DNA of 37,068 bases from a virus: positions 1-37,068 of the IMG/VR virus record IMGVR_UViG_3300009173_000038; one strand, given 5' to 3'. A program made the position numbers and the translations under genes. The notes under the pieces are model-generated. The model made no database searches and had not been told where the DNA came from. It saw nothing but the letters and a program-made list of their open reading frames with translations. Position 1 is the stretch's first letter. Each line of letters opens with the position of its first letter. Of the stretch, positions 23,379 through 31,330 are shown piece by piece.

Positions 23379-25283
23379 TTAAGTACCAAGGCCCACCAGT
23401 TCACAACTGTTGCCTACACAGGCGAACTCTTGACTCCCTGTAGTGTTGTCCTCGTTTTCGTATGCAGACAGGTGCGTAAAGTCTATGTTATCTGGCATCT
23501 TAGCAACAGCCTCGTCATATTCTTTCTTAGTTATTTCTTGGTATGGAGCTTGTTTATATACATGGTCTAAAGCTGGTAAGAAACTAATACCTGCAACCTC
23601 GTCAAAGTTTGCGTATACCCACGCGCCGACGTCCATCCACTCATCTTCTTTTACGCTGATTGTAACTGATGGCTTGTGTTCACACCACGCACGTTGGTAC
23701 ATCAACCATGTTTCTAGTTGGCGAATAGCTGATAATGAATGGGTTGTTAAGCACCCTTTAGGAGAGGCCTGTGGAAAAGAGAATACCATTACGTCATCGG
23801 GTCTCATTACATCTGGTTCATGGGGGACACCTTTGTCAACTAACATGCGTGTCAAAGGGTCCTTCATATCCATGCGAACAGTCCTAATATAATATGCGCT
23901 GTACCTTGTATGAATACCTGATGCTGAATCTACAAGCTGGCTAACTGTGCCAGAAGGTTTCACACAGGTGATAGCTGTTGACTGATTGATACCAAGTTTA
24001 CTACTTAATAATTTGTTACACTCTACAGCTGTGTTCCTTAGTCTGTTTAAGAAACTAGGACTTGGTGCAATCGTGAGTTTGTTATCCATGATGCCAGTAA
24101 GAGAGACACCTAAGAGTCTTTCTTCTTCAGTGTTAGTTCTCCACAATTTTCTTATGTATTTAAAATCAGTCAAAGTAGATTGAAAGGTGCCAAGAATAGT
24201 AGCTAGCTCTATTTTATTTTGTAGACTGGCCTGAGTGTCTGTCGCTCTTACTACCACTTCAGTTAGATTACAAAATTGATAAGGCCTCAAGATAATCTCA
24301 GAACAAGGGTTGGTACCAAAGTCATGTTCAACATCTCTTCTACCATTCTCGGCTACTTTATTCTTAGCTGCTTGGCGATTAAAGATACCACGTTCACCAC
24401 TCTTGCTTTCATATAATGCTTTCCACTCGGTCATGAATAAACTCATGTCAGGAGTCCGTGTATACACAGCGCTATTATTAGCTAGTGCACGTTGTCCATT
24501 CTCTATCCACCACTGTCCAGTTTTAGATTTACGAAGGCTGTCATCCTGTATATTGCTCAACGAAATTAAAGCTGAACGTCTAACTCCACCAACAACAACT
24601 ACTTCTCCTACCTTGCACACTAAATCGTGACACTCAATAGCTTCAAGTTTTCTGCCTGCTGCTTTTTGAAATAACTCAATTGCAAAATCAAACAAGTCAA
24701 CTAATGGTTGTGGACCTGAGGCTCTCCCACCAAACGTTTTTAAACGGGCACCCGCAGGGCGCACTTGTGTCACATCTACTTTAGGTATTTGTCCTGCGTA
24801 TAACATAGCGAGGAGTTCGCGAAAGGAACTGGCCCAACCAGCCTTGCTGTCTTTGACGACAATGATTGTCTCACTCTTGGAAAAAGTTTCGGCAACAATA
24901 GGCAACTGTGATACGTTGTTGTACTCTACGCTAAACCCAACACCGGTACCGCATAGCAAGATGTACATAACTTCATCAAAACTTCGTATATCATCTATGG
25001 GGATGTAGCTGCAGTTGTAGCCAGCAGTGTGGTCTCTATCAAGGGCGACACCTGCTGTCATCAATGCACGCATGCTAGGCATGATTTCTAAATTCAAAAC
25101 AGCTGGTTCTAATTTCAATCTAAGCCGTCCCATGTTGTAGTTAAATTTTGTTTCTAAATGTTTCTCTAAGAAATCAAAGTATCTTCTCACTGTTTCAACC
25201 CATGTTTCTCTGCGATTGTTAACGTCATCGAAACGGGCGTAACGGGATGTGTGTATATATTGTTGGTATATTGTTGGTAACAT
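23379..25283 (-). CDS. nrdJ: Class II (adenosylcobalamin-dependent) ribonucleotide reductase
   Basis: 634 aa, monomeric Lactobacillus-type RNR reducing ribonucleoside triphosphates to deoxy forms for phage DNA synthesis. Key residues: Cys91 (GYNCSYIPID) and Cys338 (QFCNLTE) as the redox pair, thiyl Cys327 and Glu329 in TNPCSEIIL, the CVKPSGTVSQL phosphate-binding loop near 440, and C-terminal Cys622/Cys627 (CVGNSC) that reload the active site. No radical-generating small subunit or NrdG-like activase is present, as class II enzymes need none. Shorter than the L. leichmannii enzyme (739 aa). It sits after the replication genes, giving nucleotides from degraded host RNA. The host must supply or import a cobalamin. 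Confidence 0.96.
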   Translation of the reverse strand: MLPTIYQQYIHTSRYARFDDVNNRRETWVETVRRYFDFLEKHLETKFNYNMGRLRLKLEPAVLNLEIMPSMRALMTAGVALDRDHTAGYNCSYIPIDDIRSFDEVMYILLCGTGVGFSVEYNNVSQLPIVAETFSKSETIIVVKDSKAGWASSFRELLAMLYAGQIPKVDVTQVRPAGARLKTFGGRASGPQPLVDLFDFAIELFQKAAGRKLEAIECHDLVCKVGEVVVVGGVRRSALISLSNIQDDSLRKSKTGQWWIENGQRALANNSAVYTRTPDMSLFMTEWKALYESKSGERGIFNRQAAKNKVAENGRRDVEHDFGTNPCSEIILRPYQFCNLTEVVVRATDTQASLQNKIELATILGTFQSTLTDFKYIRKLWRTNTEEERLLGVSLTGIMDNKLTIAPSPSFLNRLRNTAVECNKLLSSKLGINQSTAITCVKPSGTVSQLVDSASGIHTRYSAYYIRTVRMDMKDPLTRMLVDKGVPHEPDVMRPDDVMVFSFPQASPKGCLTTHSLSAIRQLETWLMYQRAWCEHKPSVTISVKEDEWMDVGAWVYANFDEVAGISFLPALDHVYKQAPYQEITKKEYDEAVAKMPDNIDFTHLSAYENEDNTTGSQEFACVGNSCELVGLGT

Positions 25284-25535
25284 TTATTTCTCCTTTCTAA
25301 TTTGTTGCTTAACTTGCCGTATTAAAAAATCAACATACCGTTTTGCTTTCAATAAATCTTCTAATTGATTTCCAGGTGTGTCATGTTTCTTTTGCCAACG
25401 GCATATATATTTTATTACATTACCTTCAGCATACGGAATGTGGTTCTTCATAATAAAATCTACCGGTTCAATTTTATAATTCTTATAGTATCCAGGGTTG
25501 TTTACTTCAGTATATTTCGTAATTACATTGTCCAT
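25284..25535 (-). CDS. DUF3310-type protein (C-terminal domain of T7 gp1.7-like nucleotide kinases)
   Basis: 83 aa. YKIEPVDFIMKNHIPYAEGN, then VIKYICRW and LEDLLKAKRYVDFLI, is the DUF3310 pattern (EPxDFI, EGNxIKYxxR, DLxKAxxYL). In T7 gp1.7 this domain belongs to a protein with dGMP/dTMP kinase activity; the stand-alone form's activity is not established. It overlaps the exonuclease gene by 13 bp and lies next to RNR, consistent with a nucleotide-metabolism role. No Walker A motif is present. Confidence 0.85.
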   Translation of the reverse strand: MDNVITKYTEVNNPGYYKNYKIEPVDFIMKNHIPYAEGNVIKYICRWQKKHDTPGNQLEDLLKAKRYVDFLIRQVKQQIRKEK

Positions 25536-26260
25536 AATAATGGCTCTCCTTGTGTCATATCATACTCATCGTAACGAAGTATCCTAGCTACACGGGCTTG
25601 TTGTAACACTTCGTCTTTGCTATATCCTTTCTTGGCGTAAGTCTCTACAAGAATGTTCCAGTTCTCTACAAAAGAAACTTTAGGGTCTAATAATTTTTCA
25701 GCTGTTTTAATTCCAATACCAGGACAACCACTATAACCATCGACTACATCACCAGTTAGAGTCTGCATTAGAAACCAGTAATCACCTTGTTCTTTTGTGA
25801 CAGTGCGTATATCTCTACCGTCATAAAGCTGACCAGGAATTTGTTGCAAATCTTTATCAATAGAAACAATTATTTTTTCAATTTCAGGTGATGTGGTATC
25901 TGTAGCTAGTATGCCTAGTACATCATCAGCTTCTAAAGAATCAAAGGCAATGCCATAATGCTCATCTATAATGTATTGTTTTAATAAACCAAACAACATA
26001 GGTTTACGTTTATCTTTACGGTTTGATTTATATGATGGCAGTATTTCTTTTCGGAAATTAATTTTATCTGAGAACGCAACAACATAATCTTGTGCATCAA
26101 GGAACAGCATAAGATTAGCAAGCTCTCTACGTAGGCCTGCTTTACATTTGCGTTCGTCGGTGTGTAATGTCCAGAGGCCATCACCCCAGTTAATCTCTGT
26201 CTCAAATTTAGTGGCCACTCTATAAATTAAAATGTCACCATCAATTAGTAATTGTTTCAT
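25523..26260 (-). CDS. 5'-3' exonuclease / flap nuclease (T7 gp6-like)
   Basis: 245 aa FEN-family nuclease. Acidic metal sites are visible in order: LLIDGDILIY (residues 4-13), SLEADDVLGILATD (near 108), VSIDKDLQQIP (near 132), and GDVVDGYSGCPGIGIKTAEK (near 168), the helix-hairpin-helix DNA-binding motif. In T7 the homologue (300 aa) degrades host DNA for nucleotide recycling and removes primers. It overlaps the preceding gene as ATGA. The combination with RNR fits a virus that rebuilds dNTPs. Confidence 0.95.
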   Translation of the reverse strand: MKQLLIDGDILIYRVATKFETEINWGDGLWTLHTDERKCKAGLRRELANLMLFLDAQDYVVAFSDKINFRKEILPSYKSNRKDKRKPMLFGLLKQYIIDEHYGIAFDSLEADDVLGILATDTTSPEIEKIIVSIDKDLQQIPGQLYDGRDIRTVTKEQGDYWFLMQTLTGDVVDGYSGCPGIGIKTAEKLLDPKVSFVENWNILVETYAKKGYSKDEVLQQARVARILRYDEYDMTQGEPLLWTM

Positions 26261-26658
26261 TTAGGTATCCTTGGTAAATTTTTTTTATCAAACAAATCCC
26301 GTAACGGTATAAGGATAAACTTGCTTTTGTTATAGTCACCACCATAACGCGCAGTATCTAAATACTTTTTAGCTAGACGTTTAACAGTCTTAGTATCAAA
26401 TATTAATCTGCAATAATCCTCGTCACCTAAGGCCAGTATCTGTATCCAGTAATCTGCCTTAGTCGTCATAATGCCTGATGGTTTTCCGTAGCTTTCTATT
26501 TCTAAACAGATGTTACCACTTCTGAACCACCAATCACGTTCAGTTTTTATTTCAGCTTTAGTTTTTTTAGCGTCAAGAATTGCAACAATGCGATTCTCTC
26601 TATCCAAACCATACTGTAAATCTTTATCGAAATCAGGTTGACCTTTTCTTGGACTCAA
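26257..26658 (-). CDS. Possible PD-(D/E)XK nuclease-like protein, TTG start
   Basis: 133 aa. The segment ILDAKKTKAEIKTERDWWFR and SGNICLEIESYGKPSGIMTT, then KADYWIQIL, resembles phage proteins with a restriction-like fold (E-x-K strand, then IE, GKPSGI and ADYW). I recall similar proteins in marine podoviruses, usually without assigned function. The start is TTG 26658, overlapping the polymerase stop (CATTGA) with GGAG 9 nt upstream; no other start gives a full-length protein. Located between DNA polymerase and exonuclease. Nuclease activity is inferred. Confidence 0.7.
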   Translation of the reverse strand: MSPRKGQPDFDKDLQYGLDRENRIVAILDAKKTKAEIKTERDWWFRSGNICLEIESYGKPSGIMTTKADYWIQILALGDEDYCRLIFDTKTVKRLAKKYLDTARYGGDYNKSKFILIPLRDLFDKKNLPRIPK

Positions 26659-28385
26659 TGTGTTTCACTCCAGTTATCTCCAATGTTATATTCCCCAGTG
26701 AGAGGTAATCGGAGATTGAAATGTTTTCCTGTGCGTTCAATAGCATCAACTGCAATCTGTCCAACGGTATCAGCCAGCGCTGCTGGACACTCAACTTGTA
26801 TCTCATCATGTACCCAAACAACTTGTTGGACGTCAGGGTATTTAGCGACAGCTGTGTCAAATTCAATGAGCCATTGCTTACATACGATGGCACCACCTGA
26901 TTGTAACAGCGTGTTAAGCGCAGCGTGAGGAGAACGTACTTTAACATTTCTCTTATCTAAACCGATTAAATAACCGCGAGCGGCAGCCAGCTGTACATTT
27001 TCAATGAGCGTATTGAGAGCTGGTAAGTTATTTAAAAAACGTTTCTTTACTTTGGATGCTTCATGCACACTCTTCCCTGTGACTTGTGCAATCTTTTTAA
27101 CACCACCCCCGTATAGAAAACAGTAGTAAAAACGTTTAGCTAAATCACGACTATTTAATCCAGCTAATTTCTGTGTCTCAGTATGGATGTCTCCATTCAA
27201 AACTACATCCGCATATTTACCATCATCATACTTAGCCATGTAATGGGCCAACATACGCACCTCTAATCCAGAGACATCAATCCCAACCAGTTTATTGCCG
27301 GGCGATACAGTGAACAACGAGCGACATTCTCTACCATAGGGAACACTAACACCAGGGACTTGTGCTAAGTTTGGATTAGTATGTGAGGCGCGGCCAGTTA
27401 CAGTGGAATTGGTATTACAATTTCCATGTATCCTACCATCTACTTCACATTTTAACCACGCCTGTTTTCCGTTAGCGATTTGGGCAATACGTTTCTCTAA
27501 CAAGAAATGTTCTGCCAAAGGTTTTGCCTCTGGGTAAGGAAGGCTACTAAGAATAGCATCATCCAACTTAGGTTTCCCGTCTGCTGTAAATTCTACTGGT
27601 TCCCATTTATGTAAACCTGTTAGACGGTCAGCGATGTGCTGTCGACTAGCAGGATTGAAAGGAACTATTTTCTCTTTAAAGGTAGGAACACCCTTTACGT
27701 ACCCTCTAGTTTTATTGTTTCCTTTCGGTGTGAAAGGTGTTCGTACAAGTTTGGGAGGGAACACAGTTTGTAGTTCTTCGTTAAGGTCGAAGAGCCTTGC
27801 GTTAAGAACAGCTGACAACTCCTGTGCTTTCTTTACATTAAAAGAAAACCCGTGTTGTTCCTGTTCATGGATAGTGGTTACGACTTTATGTTCTAACTCC
27901 ATAGCTTGTCGTGAATAACCAGCTTGCTGTATACGTATCCACAGCGCTGTTGTAACTTCAACATCTTGTACACAATACTCTAGCATTTCTTTTGTAAATA
28001 TATCAAAGCCACCTTGATAGTCACCTTTGTAATTACCAATACGATAACCCCAGGCTTTTAAACTATGACGTCCTATACAATCTCTCGGGAAATTTTGTTT
28101 AGCAAAATCTGTACCAGCAATGTCAGGGTATATTAACCGCGTTGCTATAAGAGTATCAAATATATTGGCCTTAGTTTTAAAGCCGTGAAGTTTACGTAAT
28201 ACAGGTATATCAAATTTAATTATGTTATGGCCGATGATAAGCTCTGCATCTTTTAAACGTTGGAGAGCTTCAGGCACAGGTTCAGTGTATACTTCACCAG
28301 TGTCAATGTCTTTCGAAACAATACAATGTATCTCTGTTGTTTCTTTTAACAGGCCATTGGATTCTATATCAAAACAATATTTCAA
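26655..28385 (-). CDS. polA: Family A DNA polymerase (T7 gp5-like)
   Basis: 576 aa replicative polymerase with 3'-5' proofreading. Exo motifs: FDIESNG (Asp6, Glu8), HNIIKFD (Asp59), YCVQD (Asp141). Polymerase motif A GIDVSGLE (Asp370), motif B AKRFYYCFLYGGG (Lys417, with Tyr421 at the E. coli Phe762 position), motif C VWVHDEIQVE (Asp527, Glu528). T7 gp5 is 704 aa; the region between QTVFPPKL and VPFNPASRQH is only about 35 residues against about 80 in T7, so the thioredoxin-binding insert is much reduced. The only start is TTG 28385, with AGGAG 6 nt upstream and an in-frame TAG just before it. Confidence 0.97.
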   Translation of the reverse strand: MKYCFDIESNGLLKETTEIHCIVSKDIDTGEVYTEPVPEALQRLKDAELIIGHNIIKFDIPVLRKLHGFKTKANIFDTLIATRLIYPDIAGTDFAKQNFPRDCIGRHSLKAWGYRIGNYKGDYQGGFDIFTKEMLEYCVQDVEVTTALWIRIQQAGYSRQAMELEHKVVTTIHEQEQHGFSFNVKKAQELSAVLNARLFDLNEELQTVFPPKLVRTPFTPKGNNKTRGYVKGVPTFKEKIVPFNPASRQHIADRLTGLHKWEPVEFTADGKPKLDDAILSSLPYPEAKPLAEHFLLEKRIAQIANGKQAWLKCEVDGRIHGNCNTNSTVTGRASHTNPNLAQVPGVSVPYGRECRSLFTVSPGNKLVGIDVSGLEVRMLAHYMAKYDDGKYADVVLNGDIHTETQKLAGLNSRDLAKRFYYCFLYGGGVKKIAQVTGKSVHEASKVKKRFLNNLPALNTLIENVQLAAARGYLIGLDKRNVKVRSPHAALNTLLQSGGAIVCKQWLIEFDTAVAKYPDVQQVVWVHDEIQVECPAALADTVGQIAVDAIERTGKHFNLRLPLTGEYNIGDNWSETH

Positions 28386-28426
28386 ATCTGTCTCCTATTG
28401 TCAAACTACTATTACATCCTTTAGGT

Positions 28427-28627
28427 TTAATGTGTGGTATCAATTTTGACATTGATTCTCCAGACATCTAAATCCCCTGCTTCTTGTAAAGAAGCCAGGG
28501 TCTGTATAACAATCTTGGCTGTGTTATCATCAGGCACGGCGATAGTCACCTCATCGTCTGTGTTGCTAAGCTTAAACAAAGCAGCAAGTATGACATCACC
28601 CCAATTTATTTCTTTCTCAAAAGTCAT
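28427..28627 (-). CDS. Hypothetical 66-aa protein between primase-helicase and polymerase
   Basis: Unrecognised small acidic protein: NWGDVILAALFKLSNTDDEV, TIAVPDDNTAKIVIQTLASL, DLDVWRINVKIDTTH. An alternating strand-helix-strand pattern suggests a compact alpha/beta fold without membrane parts. The ATG overlaps the primase-helicase stop by 11 bp and follows a GAAATCCTCAG region that is only a weak ribosome site, so coupling is likely. A replication-associated role is inferred from context only. Confidence 0.65.
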   Translation of the reverse strand: MTFEKEINWGDVILAALFKLSNTDDEVTIAVPDDNTAKIVIQTLASLQEAGDLDVWRINVKIDTTH

Positions 28628-30206
28628 CAGCGAAATCCTCAGTCTGCGTTAAACACCCAGTCTCTAAATTATACTGTAGTGTGCACGCTTTCCCAGTCTC
28701 TCCGCTGAATCTATTTTTTAATACATGTAGCTGTGTTTGATTATCTTCCGCCTGCAAATCTCGTTGCATACTTATAATCATATCTGACAGTTGGCCAATA
28801 GATGCACTGCCACGCAGCGCGTTCATGCTGACAGGAACCCCATCTTCATAACCTCTGTTACCTTCCGGACGTCGTAAGTGGCTGACAAGGATGAGTCCAA
28901 TCCCTGTCTCTTCTACTAACGTACGCAGTTTAGTAACAGTGTAATCTATGAGCTTCCGCTCGTCACCTATATCTTCTCCAACAGCACTTAATGCAATATG
29001 CAAATGGTCTAAGATAACGAAGTCCACGTTGCATGCTTTTGCTAAGTATCTAATTTTACTAATTAAATTATCTGAAGCTGTACTACCGAAGTGATTATAA
29101 AGATAGAAGTTACCGTTGCCTACAGTTTCTTTAAAACATTTTTCTAATTCTTTTGTGTCTACACCTTCACGAGTTAAGTGCAAAGGCTTTTGTAAGTTGA
29201 TACCCATCACGCCTAAAGCACTACGCTTTACTGTTTCTTCAAGCGCAATGTACCCAACGCTATAATTATTCTGTAGTAAATGTGAGGCAACGTGCCTACA
29301 AAAACTACTCTTACCTACACCACTACCAGCGGTGATAGTAACCAGCTCTGACTTACGTAACCCATGCGTCTTAACATTTAATAATGGGAACGGGTAGTCT
29401 ACTGAAACATAATCATCTTCTTTCTGGATGCTGTCCCACAAATCTGCGCCTGATACAATCCCATCAGGGCGATACGCTTTGCTGGCCCACATACAATCTA
29501 TAAGTTCTTTAGTTTTCCCTGCCACTAACATTTCATTAGCGTCTTTCAAGGGAAGCTGGCAAATTCTCGCTTTGTTAGGGCTGAACAATTTCGCACATTC
29601 AAGGGCAGCTTTCTTGCCGGGCTCATCTTGGTCAAACATAAGGATAACTTGTTCAAAGTTTTCTAACCATTCAAGCTGACGTTGTATGTCACGCTTGGCC
29701 CCTTGTGCCCCTGACTTAACAGATACCACAGGCCATTTGTTTTCTTGAACACGGGACACAGACAGAGCGTCTATCTCACCTTCAGTTATTACAACCATCT
29801 TACCTTTGTCACGCCACAGTTGTTGTCCAAAAAGAACACTGTCTTTTGCATCGCCTATCCACTGAAAACTTTTATCAGGGTAGCGCAACTTCTGTGCAAC
29901 TAATTGATTGTTAGTGTTGTAGTAGTTAGCAACTTGCACAGGTTTCCCGTTGCTACTGCCCACACCATAATTAAATTTCTTTAATGTTTTGATATCTAAC
30001 TTACGGCGACTAAGTTCTACTACTTCGTAATCTATAAAGTTAATTTGTTTTTCTAAGTTTGGTGTTGTATTCACTATCTCATCTCCCGACTCTATGTGTC
30101 CGCACCCAAAACAATATGAATGTCCATCTGAATAGACAGCTGCATTGTCTTTACTTCCACATACAGTACATGGAACGTGATGTATAAATTCTGATTCTTG
30201 TTTCAT
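28617..30206 (-). CDS. Bifunctional primase-helicase (T7 gp4-like)
   Basis: 529 aa (T7 gp4 is 566). An N-terminal zinc ribbon (Cys13, Cys16, Cys32, Cys35; PCTVCG and CFGCG) recognises priming sites. The TOPRIM primase core has TEGEIDALSV (Glu142) and FDQDEPGKKA (Asp192, Asp194). The C-terminal DnaB-type helicase has Walker A AGSGVGKSS (294-301), Walker B VILDH (Asp400) and VSHLRRP near 445. It ends EDFADDF, an acidic Phe-terminated tail of the kind that docks on gp5 in T7. It should synthesise primers and unwind DNA at the fork. A structured 70-bp gap precedes it. Confidence 0.97.
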   Translation of the reverse strand: MKQESEFIHHVPCTVCGSKDNAAVYSDGHSYCFGCGHIESGDEIVNTTPNLEKQINFIDYEVVELSRRKLDIKTLKKFNYGVGSSNGKPVQVANYYNTNNQLVAQKLRYPDKSFQWIGDAKDSVLFGQQLWRDKGKMVVITEGEIDALSVSRVQENKWPVVSVKSGAQGAKRDIQRQLEWLENFEQVILMFDQDEPGKKAALECAKLFSPNKARICQLPLKDANEMLVAGKTKELIDCMWASKAYRPDGIVSGADLWDSIQKEDDYVSVDYPFPLLNVKTHGLRKSELVTITAGSGVGKSSFCRHVASHLLQNNYSVGYIALEETVKRSALGVMGINLQKPLHLTREGVDTKELEKCFKETVGNGNFYLYNHFGSTASDNLISKIRYLAKACNVDFVILDHLHIALSAVGEDIGDERKLIDYTVTKLRTLVEETGIGLILVSHLRRPEGNRGYEDGVPVSMNALRGSASIGQLSDMIISMQRDLQAEDNQTQLHVLKNRFSGETGKACTLQYNLETGCLTQTEDFADDF

Positions 30207-30221
30207 AAATTTTTCCTAAGC

Positions 30222-30255
30222 GGGTACGCAGAGGAGAAAGAGAAACTACGTACCC
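30222..30255 (-). other. 10-bp-arm inverted repeat before the primase-helicase gene
   Basis: GGGTACGTAG and CTGCGTACCC (minus strand) form a 10-bp stem with one G-U pair and a 14-nt pyrimidine loop. No T-tract follows. A second small stem (TTGTCC/GGACAA) lies at 30257-30274. Together they fill the 70-bp gap between the endonuclease I stop and the primase-helicase ribosome site. RNase III site, attenuator or DNA structure are all possible. Confidence 0.55.
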
Positions 30256-30276
30256 ATTGTCCGAGGAGGGACAAGT

Positions 30277-30702
30277 TTAATCTAACCATTCCTTTGGTAT
30301 TGTTTGGTGTGCATACAGGAAGCCATACTTCTGACACCACATGCCGTGTGTTGTTTTAGATTTCTTACTAATACGGGCACGTGCGTTGCTAAACACAAAA
30401 CGAATATCTAACTCAGGGTACTGCTCTTTAATCAACCGCATTTTTTGTCTGTCTGCGGTAGTGAACATCCGTTTTGTTTCAATAAAAATTTTCTGTTTAA
30501 GTAAATAGAAGGCAGGCGTATAGGTATGTGTCTGCTGTGGTGTAACGTATTGTAATTTCGTTTCCTCATAGGTATAATCGACAGAATTCTTTGTAAGTTC
30601 TTCTGCAATAACTTCTTCAAGGCCACTACGAAATCCATATTTTGCACCTACCTGTTTAGAAGTCAGCGTCTGCTGCTTCCTCTTCCTGTACTGGTACCTC
30701 AT
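30277..30702 (-). CDS. Endonuclease I / Holliday-junction resolvase homologue (T7 gp3-like) with altered active site
   Basis: 141 aa, colinear with T7 endonuclease I (149 aa): YGFRSGLEEVIAEEL, HTYTPAFYL, KIFIETKRMF, YPELDIRFVFSNAR. The T7 catalytic set is Glu20, Asp55, Glu65, Lys67. Here Glu29, Glu75 and Lys77 are present, but the Asp of TPDF is Ala64 (codon GCC; a single base change from GAC), and one extra residue lies between it and Glu75. The Asp is metal-binding and needed for cleavage in T7, so this copy may bind branched DNA without normal cleavage. ATG 30702 lies 46 bp inside the SSB gene after AGGAAG. Confidence 0.9.
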   Translation of the reverse strand: MRYQYRKRKQQTLTSKQVGAKYGFRSGLEEVIAEELTKNSVDYTYEETKLQYVTPQQTHTYTPAFYLLKQKIFIETKRMFTTADRQKMRLIKEQYPELDIRFVFSNARARISKKSKTTHGMWCQKYGFLYAHQTIPKEWLD

Positions 30703-31285
30703 TTTCCACTTCCTTTTTCTCGGCTACATAACCGTCTTTGATTTCATCAAATCCGAATCCGGATGCGTTGCCACTACCACCTTGGACTAGCTTCACAACT
30801 TGAACAGCACGTAGTCTAAGACTGACGCCTGCTCCTGCCATGGCTGTGTAATAAGGTATAAGTTCTGCGCTGACTTTAAGCTCACTGCCTGACCACACAT
30901 CAGTGTCTATTATAGGGACACCCTGTGTATCAAACAACGGTACTTTATTTTTAATTATAGTACCATCCTTAGTTGTCAACTCAGCTTTAGTTTTGAATTT
31001 AAAGATAAGATTGTCAGTTGTGTTGCCTTCCTCATCAATCTCTTCAGTGTATGGCAACGGTGCCTGTTTAATTTTCTTACTCTTAGTGCTCTCTTCAGCA
31101 AGAGTAGCGCTTTGTGCCAAGGCCTTGTCAATGGCCTGTATTAAGGGCTGTGACTCGTCCGCCTTTACAATTAAATTAGTTTTGTAATGACCAACAGGGT
31201 CAAACCTTGTGTCGGGCTGTGTAAGCCACGCGTACTGGGCTGTGCCTTTAGGGGACACAACTCGTTCATAGTTATTTCTCGGCAT
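30656..31285 (-). CDS. Single-stranded DNA-binding protein (T7 gp2.5-like)
   Basis: 209 aa (T7 gp2.5 is 232). An OB-fold core with KGTAQYAWLTQPDTRFD, GHYKTNLIVKA and a late block VSLRLRAVQVVKLV is followed by a Glu-rich C-terminal tail ending EEEAADADF. Acidic tails with a terminal Phe bind polymerase and helicase in T7. It should coat single strands during replication and recombination. Its gene follows a promoter-like element and overlaps the start of endonuclease I in another frame. The pairing of SSB and endonuclease I is as in T7. Confidence 0.93.
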   Translation of the reverse strand: MPRNNYERVVSPKGTAQYAWLTQPDTRFDPVGHYKTNLIVKADESQPLIQAIDKALAQSATLAEESTKSKKIKQAPLPYTEEIDEEGNTTDNLIFKFKTKAELTTKDGTIIKNKVPLFDTQGVPIIDTDVWSGSELKVSAELIPYYTAMAGAGVSLRLRAVQVVKLVQGGSGNASGFGFDEIKDGYVAEKKEVENEVPVQEEEAADADF

Positions 31286-31310
31286 AGTATAATCTCCTTA
31301 TGAATTAATG

Positions 31311-31330
31311 TCTATGAAGGGCACCTAAGT
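31311..31330 (-). promoter_or_regulatory. Putative phage RNA polymerase promoter upstream of SSB
   Basis: Minus-strand ACTTAGGTGCCCTTCATAGA. This copy is closest to the SP6 promoter (ATTTAGGTGACACTATAG): it shares TTAGGTG and a closing ATAGA. It overlaps the last base of the RNA polymerase gene and lies about 25 bases before the SSB ATG, with AAGGAG between. No upstream GGG pairs with it here, so unlike the copy at 36215 it does not look like a terminator. Confidence 0.75.
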
